Part shown: in pieces, positions 18,884 through 27,217 of the stretch
Layout: each line of letters opens with the position of its first letter
Position numbering within the stretch: position 1 is the stretch's first letter
Assembly (NCBI RefSeq): GCF_000176155.1
Contig: NZ_ACZO01000006.1
Location: 310,001-374,000, forward strand
Reading direction: 5' to 3'
Source: Vibrio metschnikovii CIP 69.14
GTDB taxonomy: Bacteria; Pseudomonadota; Gammaproteobacteria; Enterobacterales; Vibrionaceae
DNA: 64,000 nt
The notes under the pieces: model-generated
Database searches by the model: none
What the model was told of the DNA's origin: nothing
Seen by the model: the letters and a program-made list of their open reading frames with translations, nothing else
Made by a program: the position numbers and the translations under genes

Positions 18884-19906
18884 GTGTCACCCAAAATTGC
18901 ATTAGTTATTGGAAATGGTTTTTCCATGAGTTTTGGATATCATTCAGGATTACAAAGTAAATGGAATACACAGTCTTTTTTAGATTGGGATATAAAAAGC
19001 CCGACATCAGAAGACCTTTTAATAGATCTACTGCCTAACCTTAGTGCACTAAAAAATATTAGGAGCTATGAAAACGACTTTGAAGTGTTCGAATACCTAC
19101 AAAGTGAAGAATACTGCAAGAATCACAAAATTGATCAACTGCAATGTTTTATTGAAGCAAGGCATTATCTTACGATAGCCTTTTCACATCTAGCTGTTGA
19201 ACAAGCTCTTCAGTTTGATACTGACTGGTCATGGTTTCAATGGATGAAAAAACATCGCGATAATATAGCAGGTGCTTTTTCACTTAATTATGATTTGCTG
19301 CTTGAGAAATGCTTAGACCAACTTCGATTGCCTTATGACTCATGCCAAGTAAATGGTCACGGGAGTGGCATACCCCTCTGCAAACCGCATGGTAGTGTGG
19401 ATTTTGAAATACTAGAAATAAAAGCCCCTGTAAAATATCCGTTAAACGGACGTATTGATTTGAATGACACTCCTATTTATCGGTTGAGCATCGATGAATT
19501 GCTTTATCCGAGGACTCAGCCACTATGTATCGTTCCGAACGAAAATAATAAGTACATCAACTTTCAGTGGGTTGAGGAAGTTAGTGGGAATTTTCAGGAA
19601 AATTTAAAAGATTGTACACATTGCATAATTATCGGCGTATCGTATTTTGACTGCGATCAACCCGAAATAGATCACATAATATCCAAGATTTCACCTTCGT
19701 GTGAAGTCATTATTGCTAATCCAACCCCACCTCCTGAATTGCTTGCGAAGTTGGAGGATTTTTCATGTACGCTTTGGAAATCGAATCAGGGACCTGTTGA
19801 TGAAAGTGGCAACTGCATAATGCTAAAAGATCTCAACACAGGGAAAGTGCTGAGAAAATGTTTTTGTGGTAGCGGAAAAGCATATCAATATTGTTGTTCT
19901 ATTTGA
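18884..19906 (+). CDS. SIR2-like protein with C-terminal SEC-C zinc motif; candidate defence NADase
   Basis: A 340-residue protein and the only evident cargo of the island. The N-terminus has a nucleotide-binding loop IALVIGNGFS (residues 5-14). SLNYDLLLEK (N135) and CKPHGSVD (H169) match the N-Y-D and H-G-S motifs of SIR2-like domains in bacterial anti-phage NADases. CIIIGVSYFDCD (247-258) fits the second Rossmann half. The last 13 core residues, CFCGSGKAYQYCC (326-338), form a SEC-C zinc motif. The GTG start has TAAGGAG at good spacing. Abortive-infection NAD depletion is inference. A house-cleaning or protein-modification role is also possible. Confidence 0.82.
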   Translation: MSPKIALVIGNGFSMSFGYHSGLQSKWNTQSFLDWDIKSPTSEDLLIDLLPNLSALKNIRSYENDFEVFEYLQSEEYCKNHKIDQLQCFIEARHYLTIAFSHLAVEQALQFDTDWSWFQWMKKHRDNIAGAFSLNYDLLLEKCLDQLRLPYDSCQVNGHGSGIPLCKPHGSVDFEILEIKAPVKYPLNGRIDLNDTPIYRLSIDELLYPRTQPLCIVPNENNKYINFQWVEEVSGNFQENLKDCTHCIIIGVSYFDCDQPEIDHIISKISPSCEVIIANPTPPPELLAKLEDFSCTLWKSNQGPVDESGNCIMLKDLNTGKVLRKCFCGSGKAYQYCCSI

Positions 19907-20672
19907 GTTCAAGCGCTATAACAAACGATCAAGGCTCAACATACTTTTCCTAATCCTACAGAGACGTTTTGGAGCATCAGGTCTAGCACGTTTCTGTCCA
20001 AAAGTTTGTTACGCAGGGGTGTGGTTGTATGTGGTTGTACAGGGGTGTGGTTGTATGATGCAAAGGAGTAGACCTTGCTTGTATAGCAGAGTGCAGTTCA
20101 GCAACAAAATGTTGAGAATTTCGGGGTGATTTTCTCAGGTCTTGGCTAGAGGAAAGGCTTTTTGTTGAGAAAACTATGAACCCATTGGTATTACTGGTCT
20201 CTCTCAGAATTCATAAAAACAAAAATTAATTCTTGAAACTGATAAACCATCCTAACAGAAACTAGCGGTATTAAGATTTTTCAATCTCTTATCTTATTAA
20301 TCGCTGCTTTGCCACTATTGTTAGCGGCGGTTAGGATTTTTATATAGGCTACACTGACGGCTTAATAACACCAAATCGAAATAGATTAAGAGCTGTTAAC
20401 AATCATCATTGATATCTTTAAAATATGCACTTAGTTAGTTATTTTCGATGTGTTTTTATTGGTTTTATTATTTTAATAGTTAATGAATTATGTGTTCTAG
20501 TCTGGATTAGTTATTTCCTATAGGCATCAATAATATAAGTATTCAAAGCAAAACTAATATATTTTCCTTTTTCTGTATTTTTAATGTATTCATAATTTGT
20601 ATTTTTGATTTTTAATAAAAAATATTTATTGTCCTATGTTTTATTTTTTATTGAAGATTAAGCATATTTACA
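19907..20672. other. Intergenic region containing the right end of the island
   Basis: Contains two copies of an 18-bp repeat at 20014-20031 and 20040-20057, a candidate attachment core at 20111-20119 and another partial copy (GTTGAGAA) at 20164-20171. The remainder to 20672 is very AT-rich and without a gene. A short reading frame at 19866-20129 has no family likeness and lies across the repeats, so it is not called. Confidence 0.55.
20014..20057 (+). repeat. Two 18-bp direct repeats near the island's right end
   Basis: CAGGGGTGTGGTTGTATG occurs at 20014-20031 and again at 20040-20057, a 26-bp period, with a further TGGTTGTA between them. The shared TGGTTGTATG is also found at the left end of the island (11583-11592). 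Such subterminal repeats suit recombinase arm-binding sites. Confidence 0.7.
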
Positions 20673-20702
20673 TTGACCTTTTTTAACTAACCCTCCTATA
20701 AT
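20673..20702 (+). promoter_or_regulatory. Sigma-70 promoter of the M-box/mgtE transcript
   Basis: TTGACC (20673-20678) and a perfect TATAAT (20697-20702) are separated by 18 bp. The predicted start lies about 30 bases before the riboswitch. Confidence 0.8.
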
Positions 20703-20740
20703 CCGCGCCGTTCAGTTAATGAACAGACTGTGTAATTACA

Positions 20741-20903
20741 GCATCTCGTTAGGCGAGGCTCCTGTACAAACATAGGCCACTGATCTCACGACATCCAGAG
20801 ATGCCCAAGATCAGGACAGTTTTCATCGGATTAAGGTGTTAACCCAAGTGGCTTTCGCGTTTGCGAATACGTTGTATAGTGCTGAAGCTGGGACTCGGGG
20901 ATG
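20741..20903 (+). ncRNA. M-box (ykoK leader) magnesium riboswitch
   Basis: The conserved 5' block CTCGTTAGGCGAGGCTCCTG at 20745-20764 is followed by the internal GGCCACTG and by ATCCAGAGATGCCC. Further on come GGATTAAGGTGTTAACCC and, near the 3' end, AGTGCTGAAGCTGGGACTCG. These match the M-box consensus, and the P1 ends (20742-20748 with 20896-20903) can pair. M-box RNAs bind Mg2+ and turn off downstream Mg2+ transporters when magnesium is plentiful. The next gene is mgtE, about 100 bases on. The expression platform in 20904-21004 was not resolved. Confidence 0.93.
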
Positions 20904-21004
20904 AATTATCCTACCATTTCCTTTCGCTCGTCAAATAACGGCTGTTTTCTTACATCATAGATCAATCAATTCAGGATATTCCTGAGTCACATGAGGTTAA
21001 TGTG

Positions 21005-22363
21005 ATGAATGTAAATGTAATGAAAAACACCCACTCAATTATTGAGACCGCACAAGTTAAGCAACTGAATGAATTTTCAAGAAAATTAATTCAGCCACGT
21101 TACCGTGAAAAATGGGTTGAGAAACTCGTTAAACTTTCTGATTCAGAAATTAAATTTGTATTAGAATCATTATCTAATCATGAAGTTTCTGAATTATTTA
21201 GTACGATTTCGGCCAATGCCACAGGAGAATTATTACTGTGCATTACACCACAGCAACTAAAAGAAATACTGCCTTTAGTTGCACCAAAGTTTATTGAGAA
21301 TGCAATGCGTACCCTCGATGAGCAGGAGCGTGAGATTGTGCTCGAAGCGATGCCAATAGACGATTTAAAATACCATCGTGAAGCCTTGTTTTGGCCTGAT
21401 GAATCGGTTGGCCGACATATGCGTTCAGATGTCATCACTTTACAAATTACTCAAACGGTAGAGCAAGCCAAGCAAACCCTTTATGAAGCTTGGGATATGC
21501 CAAACTTATTACACAACATGTACGTTGTGAACGAACAAGGGGCATTATTAGGAGAAATTAGTCCTAAAGCATTATTGGTTGCTTCATCAGAACAGTCGCT
21601 AATGATGATGGTTGAACAAAATAAGCTCGTGATTGATGCGATGGTTGATCAAGAGAATGCAGCCCGTTTGCTTCTTGAACATAATGTTCCAGTACTTCCT
21701 GTCGTTTATGAAGGCAAATTAGTGGGTTTTTTCTATCTAGAAGATGCCGCTGCGATTCTGGAAAAAGAAACAACAGAAGATGCTGAAATGCAAGGCGGTA
21801 CGATTCCTCTTGATGGTAGCTATTTAGACACTACACCTTGGGAGTTATGGAAAAAACGTATTGTATGGTTATTAGTACTTTTTGTTGCTGAAGCCTATAC
21901 TGGAACGGTGCTACGAGCGTTTGAAGAACAACTTGAAGCGGCAATTGCGTTAGCCTTTTTTATTCCATTATTAATTGGTACTGGTGGTAATAGTGGAACA
22001 CAAATTACTACAACTATTATTCGCGCAATGGCGGTTGGTGAAGTCAGTTTACGTAATTTAGGGACAGTATTACGGAAAGAATTATCAACAGGAACTTTAA
22101 TTGCCGCAGCAATGGCCGTTGCCGCTTGGATCCGTGCTTGGTCACTTGGTGTCGGTTTTGAAATAGGTTTAGTTGTAACGCTAACTATTTTAGCGATTGT
22201 ACTATGGAGTGCTTTAGTTTCTTCAATTATTCCAATGGTATTACGTCGCTTGAATATTGATCCAGCGGTTGTATCTGCCCCTTTTATTGCAACATTAGTG
22301 GATGGAACTGGTTTGATTATCTATTTTGAAATTGCAAAATTAACTTTGCCTCAGTTAGCTTAA
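21005..22363 (+). CDS. mgtE: Magnesium transporter MgtE
   Basis: A 452-residue Mg2+ channel/transporter. Order of parts: an N-terminal alpha-solenoid domain (about 30-125), a pair of CBS domains (about 130-255; VVNEQGALLGEI and NVPVLPVVYEGKLVGF), then a membrane domain of five helices from about residue 285. The membrane domain includes the pore signature PLLIGTGGNSGTQ. The ATG at 21005 has GAGG eight bases upstream, and a GTG directly before it could also serve. Expression is likely controlled by the M-box upstream. MgtE gating by intracellular Mg2+ through the N and CBS domains is family knowledge. Confidence 0.96.
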   Translation: MNVNVMKNTHSIIETAQVKQLNEFSRKLIQPRYREKWVEKLVKLSDSEIKFVLESLSNHEVSELFSTISANATGELLLCITPQQLKEILPLVAPKFIENAMRTLDEQEREIVLEAMPIDDLKYHREALFWPDESVGRHMRSDVITLQITQTVEQAKQTLYEAWDMPNLLHNMYVVNEQGALLGEISPKALLVASSEQSLMMMVEQNKLVIDAMVDQENAARLLLEHNVPVLPVVYEGKLVGFFYLEDAAAILEKETTEDAEMQGGTIPLDGSYLDTTPWELWKKRIVWLLVLFVAEAYTGTVLRAFEEQLEAAIALAFFIPLLIGTGGNSGTQITTTIIRAMAVGEVSLRNLGTVLRKELSTGTLIAAAMAVAAWIRAWSLGVGFEIGLVVTLTILAIVLWSALVSSIIPMVLRRLNIDPAVVSAPFIATLVDGTGLIIYFEIAKLTLPQLA

Positions 22364-22368
22364 TTATT

Positions 22369-22412
22369 AAAACCCCCTATCATCTAGTCATAGATATGAT
22401 GATAGGGGTTTG
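22369..22412. terminator. Bidirectional terminator after mgtE
   Basis: Stem AAACCCCCTATCAT / ATGATAGGGGTTT with an internal loop region. It lies between convergent mgtE and eptA. Confidence 0.8.
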
Positions 22413-22495
22413 TATGAAAATTTAATATATTTCAATTAAATTGCCAGTTAATAACTCAGTAGTTTGAATATGAATATTATTGTTTATTAAATTAT

Positions 22496-24151
22496 TCAAA
22501 GTGATGTTCTACATGATTCAAATATGTCGAGTTCTGGCTGATAGACTTCGGTGTTAACATCCATAATTCCCAATAGAGAATGGAATATATTATCATGAGA
22601 GTACATTCCAATTTTATTTGCTGATTCTTGAAGACAATCATAATTAATATTTTTAATTTTTTGAAAACTAGGTGACATCCATACCATTAGTGGAACTTTA
22701 GTTTGATATTCAGGCGCTAAACGATAAGGCATTCCATGTAAAAATATCCCATTTTCTCCTAATGATTCACCATGATCAGAAACATAGATTAATGCAGTAT
22801 GATAGCTTTTTTCTAATGCTTTAAGCTTATCAATGGTTTGGCGTAAAACATAATCGGTGTATAAAATCGTATTATCATAAGAATTAACGATTTGCTCTAC
22901 TGAACAGTTTTCAATATCAGCGCGTGGGCAGTCAGGCATAAATGCCGCTTTGTCTTCAGGATAGCGTTGAAAATAAGTTGGTCCATGACTTCCAATGAGA
23001 TGTAATGCGATTAATCGATTACCCTGCATGTTTTCTACATCTTGTTCAAAGTTTTCCAGAAGTGCCATATCGTAGCAGGTTTTACCATTACAGAGTTCTT
23101 TGTTTTCTGTTCTATCAATAGTGATTATATCAATATTTTTAGCCACCTCTTTATCACCACCATCATTCTCTTTCCATAATAATGATATGCCTGCACGTTT
23201 TAAAATATCGAGAGCATTATCTTGGTTATCCGCTTTTTGACGATCAAAATTGGAGCGTGTCATTGAAGAGAATAAACAAGGAACAGATACAGCGGTCGCA
23301 GTACCGCATGAACTAACATCTTGGAATGAAATGATAGGCAGTTCATCGGTATAGGCGTTGGTTTTTCGTGGATAGCCATTTAATTGATAGTTTTGAGATC
23401 GCGCCGTTTCACCCATGATGAAAACAACAAGAGTAGGTTTAGTCTCGGCACTTTTTATAGCCTGAGCAGATTGTTGCGCATCTTGGCCTATTTCTCGATA
23501 CGGTAGGGGGGTAATAAAGTAATTATTATTTAAATACTTTACTGTACTATAAATAAAATGTGTCGGAATAATAATTTTATTGAGATAGGAATTGTTTCTA
23601 CCAACAGAAACATAATCTTGATAATAAAATGCAGCGATAAGAAAAATAATACAAAGCGAAACTAATAAACTGATTAGTTTCTTTATTATCAGATTAAAGA
23701 ATGAGCCGCCTAGCGTTAAGCGGATTTTGGCAATAATAATGGCTGGTATTACGCCAATAATTAGTGTCCATAAGATAGAGTAACCACTAAGATAAGATCC
23801 TACTTCACTGCTATCTGTTTCTATAATATTGGCGATCATCGTTGTATCAAATATGGTGCCGTAATTGTATCCTGCATAGCTGACTAGCGATGACAGCAAT
23901 AATAGAATGATGAAAAAAGGTTTACTCAACCAAGGCCAACTAAACAATTGAAAGAGAAAATTTAAAACTGCCAAGAAAAACAGTGGAATAGAAATAATAA
24001 AACCTATTTTAACGCTTTCAAGATTATTAATGATGGTAAATAACGATTTATAAACTGGAAGATTAATTATCGTTGCAAAGTAAAGTGCAATAAATAAAGT
24101 AAAAGTATGGTACGAGATTTGTTTTTTAAGCAGAGACTTGATGTTATTCAT
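22496..24151 (-). CDS. eptA: Lipid A phosphoethanolamine transferase
   Basis: A 551-residue inner-membrane enzyme that adds phosphoethanolamine to lipid A on the periplasmic side, lowering surface charge and often raising polymyxin resistance. About five N-terminal transmembrane segments span residues 15-180. A sulfatase-fold domain follows with FIMGETARSQN (metal ligand E248), the catalytic-threonine motif SSCGTATAVSVPC (about T284) and VSDHGESLGENG plus FLHGMPY for the remaining zinc ligands. The start lies two bases after the dgkA stop, so the two form an operon. In Vibrio, eptA-dgkA pairs are known to respond to the CarRS two-component system. No CarR site was identified here. Confidence 0.95.
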   Translation of the reverse strand: MNNIKSLLKKQISYHTFTLFIALYFATIINLPVYKSLFTIINNLESVKIGFIISIPLFFLAVLNFLFQLFSWPWLSKPFFIILLLLSSLVSYAGYNYGTIFDTTMIANIIETDSSEVGSYLSGYSILWTLIIGVIPAIIIAKIRLTLGGSFFNLIIKKLISLLVSLCIIFLIAAFYYQDYVSVGRNNSYLNKIIIPTHFIYSTVKYLNNNYFITPLPYREIGQDAQQSAQAIKSAETKPTLVVFIMGETARSQNYQLNGYPRKTNAYTDELPIISFQDVSSCGTATAVSVPCLFSSMTRSNFDRQKADNQDNALDILKRAGISLLWKENDGGDKEVAKNIDIITIDRTENKELCNGKTCYDMALLENFEQDVENMQGNRLIALHLIGSHGPTYFQRYPEDKAAFMPDCPRADIENCSVEQIVNSYDNTILYTDYVLRQTIDKLKALEKSYHTALIYVSDHGESLGENGIFLHGMPYRLAPEYQTKVPLMVWMSPSFQKIKNINYDCLQESANKIGMYSHDNIFHSLLGIMDVNTEVYQPELDIFESCRTSL

Positions 24152-24153
24152 GA

Positions 24154-24513
24154 TTATTTCACTAAAATAGAAAGCCAGACGAAACCAGCCAGTAATAAAC
24201 TGATAAAGACGGCAGCAGAACCAATATCTTTGGCTCGTCCGCTTAATTCATGCCACTCATCTCCAATACGATCAACGACAGCTTCAATTGCTGAATTTAT
24301 CAGCTCAACTGTCAGTACCAGAAGTAAGCTAGAAATAAGTAAGATTCGTTCAATATTTGAAACAGACATGAAGAAAGTGCTCATTATCAATACAACACAG
24401 GCGAGTAGTTCTTGACGAAAAGCCGCTTCGTAAAGCCATGCGGCTTTTAGCCCTTTTATCGAATAGCCCGTCGCGTCAATGAGGCGTGAGAGGCCAGTTT
24501 TTCCAGGTTTCAC
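24154..24513 (-). CDS. dgkA: Diacylglycerol kinase
   Basis: A 119-residue integral membrane kinase that phosphorylates diacylglycerol, recycling the lipid released when phosphoethanolamine head groups are moved to lipid A or glucans. It has three transmembrane helices and the family signature VELINSAIEAVVDRIGDE (about residues 65-82). The start codon is GTG (24513). It is directly followed by eptA, which fits its recycling role. Confidence 0.95.
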   Translation of the reverse strand: MKPGKTGLSRLIDATGYSIKGLKAAWLYEAAFRQELLACVVLIMSTFFMSVSNIERILLISSLLLVLTVELINSAIEAVVDRIGDEWHELSGRAKDIGSAAVFISLLLAGFVWLSILVK

Positions 24514-24911
24514 AATAAGCAGCCTATATAAAGTTAACTCATTAAGGATAAAGAGTTTTTGACAAGCCTTAAGACGGCTCTAATGCCGATCAAGTCTTGC
24601 GAATTGATGAGAAAAGTTGAAATGACTCACAAATGGTTGTTGTTTTGTCATTTGTTTTATCAATAGTGGAATCTACAGGTTTTTATGATCAGACACCGTC
24701 TGAATGCGTCATCGTTTGTATGGATATGTATGAAAAGCAGGTTTTTTAGTCGGTCAGTTATTTATCTTGGATAGCTTTTAGTGATTGCAACGATGAGAAG
24801 AGGCAAATATGTCGGTGAATCAATAGGCGGATAAAATAGATAATGTAGGATACGGATAAGGTCTAAAATTGAGGGAGGATCTTAAACTCAGGTGTATTCA
24901 GCAGTAAAAAC
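24514..24911. other. Intergenic region upstream of dgkA
   Basis: About 400 bases between the dgkA start and the tRNA terminator. It should contain the dgkA-eptA promoter on the minus strand. No gene, riboswitch or clear operator was recognised. Confidence 0.5.
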
Positions 24912-24940
24912 AAAAAAGAGAGCCGAAGCTCTCTTTTTCT
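24912..24940 (-). terminator. Terminator after tRNA-Pro
   Basis: Read on the minus strand: stem AAGAGAGC / GCTCTCTT with a TTCG tetraloop, followed by a run of T residues. Confidence 0.85.
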
Positions 24941-24947
24941 AGGTGTT

Positions 24948-25024
24948 TGGTCGGACTGAGAGGATTTGAACCTCCGACCCCCGACACCCCATGACGGTGC
25001 GCTACCAAGCTGCGCTACAGTCCG
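24948..25024 (-). tRNA. tRNA-Pro (anticodon GGG)
   Basis: A 77-base cloverleaf with the acceptor stem CGGACTG/CAGTCCG, D-arm GTAGCGCAGCTTGGTAGCGC, T-arm GGTTCAAATCC and encoded CCA. The anticodon loop ATGGGGT gives anticodon GGG. The anticodon stem contains a T-T mismatch at 30/40, as in E. coli proL. A terminator follows at once. Confidence 0.96.
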
Positions 25025-25086
25025 ATGCGCGTAATGTACTGACTTTTCTTTACAGCGTCAAGTATAAAAATACTTAACGCCATGAT

Positions 25087-26885
25087 TTAATTATCTTTTG
25101 AATAAAAACGCTGCAATTCGGTTAAACCTTGCATCAAAATGGGTAGCGTAGGATTCTCGTTAGTCAGTCTTTGATAGTGTTCATCATAGAGTTTAAAGTT
25201 ACCGAACTTATCGATGACCGTCGTTTGCTGATCAGAAATGAGAGCAAGTTCGCGAGTATCTCCGGCTAAAATCCAACGTCTTTTATTCTCGTTAAACAAG
25301 TTTTTGCCGCTACTAAAATCACTGGGATTAGACGATACCCCGAGTAGATCTTGCAGTAAAGTGACGGAAAAATCTAAGTGGCTAGTACGATGAGTAAAGA
25401 CAGTCGGTACTTTACCAGGCCAATAGATAACCATGGGTACTTGAAGTTGGTAACGACTGAAATTGCTGTTAGCGCCCCAGCTGTTACTTCTGGTCTCATT
25501 AAACTCGGTGCCGTGATTAGAAGTGATGACCACAATAGTATTATCGAGTAAAGCTAAGGTTTTCAGCTCATCAAACAAAGTAGCCAACTCAAGATCAGCT
25601 TGAGTCACCGAATGATGGTAGCTGTGACGAAATCTATCCGTTGTAGTGGCTTGTTTATCGTGCGGAAGCAACTGATTAAATTTATCAACCGTGGTCAGTT
25701 CAATGAAGCTAAACCAAGGTGAATGAGTTTGCTGCGCCCATTGAGACCAATGACTAATCGTTTGTTGATCAACGCTTGGTGTCTCTGCAAACGGTATTTT
25801 CACTAACGGGAGTCCACGGAAAACCGACTCTTGAAACAGAGGTTCAGAGAAGTTATCGCTACTAAATAGACCAAATTGATAGTTTTGATTTTTTAATACA
25901 TCAATCAGTACTGGTAAGGTGCCTTGCACTTTAATGCTACTGGCATAACTGCTTGGTAGACCATAAAAGAGACCAAAAATACCATACATGTCGTTACTTG
26001 AGCTGTAATGATTGCTAAAGGTTAATGCTTTTTCCGCAAACTGATGAGTGTTTGGCATCAGCGATTCATTTAGCACATCGGCACGTAAGTTATCGACACT
26101 CACTACTAGGATATTGAGTTGATTAGGACGACGACCAAACTCAATTTTTTCTAATGGGTAGCGCACTAAATCGACGTTGTATTGGCTTTCTTGTAGCCGT
26201 TTTAAATATTCGTCTCTATCCAACAGGCCATGTTTTTCCATGAATGACTTTGCTGTCATCGGATAAGAAAGAGGGAAGTTTGACTTTTGGCTGGTGACCG
26301 GAGAATAGAAATAAGCGTCCGACCAGACATAAATTAAATGGCTAGCAATAAAGCTGAAAAAGAAGACGGCTGCAATTGGGCGACCAATTCGTTTATGCGA
26401 CAGTTTACGTTGTTTACGCCATACCCATTCAGAGAGCGCCAATTGCACGAGGAAAATTAGGGGTAGCACGACAAAAAGATGTTGTAGATCAGCGCTAACC
26501 GTACTTTCGTCACTGAACATCAGCTCCCAGACAACAGGTGTTAGGTGTAGATTAATGGTTTGATAAGTCTGAGTGTCGATCAATAGTACGGTTAATCCCA
26601 AGGCAGCAAAACAGACCGCAAAAAACGAAACAGTCGCCGTGATGGGATTAAAAAGGTGAGCGGAAAAAGAATCAGTAAATAGAGAGCAAAAACCAGAAAA
26701 CTGAAATGGCCTACCCAAGAGACAGTTAAATAGAGTTGTCCCAAAAAAGTATCTGGCCAAGGTGTTTGAGTGATGTAACGGGTACCAATCAGCATCGCTG
26801 CAATGATATTGAAGAAAGCAAACCAATGCCCCCAGCTCACTAAACGTGAGACTCGTTCACCATATGTATTTCCGCTATCTACCAT
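25087..26885 (-). pseudogene. yejM: YejM/PbgA-type inner-membrane protein, split by an apparent frameshift
   Basis: YejM (PbgA/LapC) senses LPS and controls LpxC turnover through LapB. The N-terminal part (start 26885; VSWGHWFAFFNI ... LILFPLTFLIPSRRLFRF, 87 residues) and the remaining 512 residues (FFAVCFAALGLTVLLID ... FNLYD-like end) align with consecutive parts of E. coli YejM, but they lie in different frames. The join is at a T6 run (A6 at 26620-26625 on the plus strand). One extra T would restore a protein of about 599 residues. The transmembrane part is essential in E. coli, so a sequencing or polymerase slip, or ribosomal frameshifting at T-TTT-TTG, is more likely than true loss. The periplasmic sulfatase-like domain is otherwise intact. 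Confidence 0.85.
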
Positions 26886-26917
26886 GAATTTTTCTATTAT
26901 CCGCTCGGTCAGTAAAA

Positions 26918-27133
26918 TTATTTTTCTAGAGAAGAGGTCAAAGCTTGAGCAAACTTCTCTGCGATCACTTTACGTTGGGCCGCTGCCACATGTTGGTTAA
27001 GCACATTAGTCGCCATATTGCCGGCAATCATTAATGTGAGTTCCGAAGACGCATTATGTTTATCAAGCACGGCAGCGATTTCGGTTAGGATAGTTTCAAC
27101 TTGTTCGTTACTGTATTTCGATGTAATAGGCAT
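26918..27133 (-). CDS. yejL: YejL family protein (UPF0352)
   Basis: A 71-residue small cytoplasmic protein of unknown function, matching the YejL family by length and by [19 protein letters not shown] and [14 protein letters not shown]. It lies just before yejM and is divergent from yejK, the same yejK-yejL-yejM order as in E. coli. Confidence 0.93.
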   Translation of the reverse strand: MPITSKYSNEQVETILTEIAAVLDKHNASSELTLMIAGNMATNVLNQHVAAAQRKVIAEKFAQALTSSLEK

Positions 27134-27217
27134 AAAGACTCTATAGATGATAGTAAAAGCGGCTTATGATAACCTACTATGCCTGACAACTGAAACCAGT
27201 ACGATGATTATTTCACT

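Larger units (their letters stand above)
11562..20119 (+). mobile_element. Integrative island with tyrosine-recombinase operon and SIR2-like cargo
   Basis: A block of about 8.5 kb between the core genes ycgN and mgtE. It carries four tightly coupled recombination genes, an inserted IS5-family element, and one cargo gene. The proposed limits rest on a 9-bp direct repeat GTTGAGAAT at 11562-11570 and 20111-20119. Copies of TGGTTGTATG lie just inside both ends (11583-11592; 20022-20031 and 20048-20057). The gene set resembles gamma-Mobile-Trio islands and Tn554-type elements. The exact ends are inference and need comparison with an empty site. Confidence 0.6.

Noticed and set aside
20014..20057. 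Short tandem repeats as a CRISPR array
   Set aside because: There are only two full copies, the period is 26 bp with an 8-base spacer, and no cas genes are nearby.
19866..20129. 87-codon frame after the SIR2-like gene
   Set aside because: It overlaps the SEC-C motif in another frame, spans the island-end repeats, and has no ribosome site or family likeness.
26626..26826. Alternative N-terminus of the larger yejM frame
   Set aside because: The 67 residues before the frameshift point do not resemble YejM, whereas the other frame over the same bases does.
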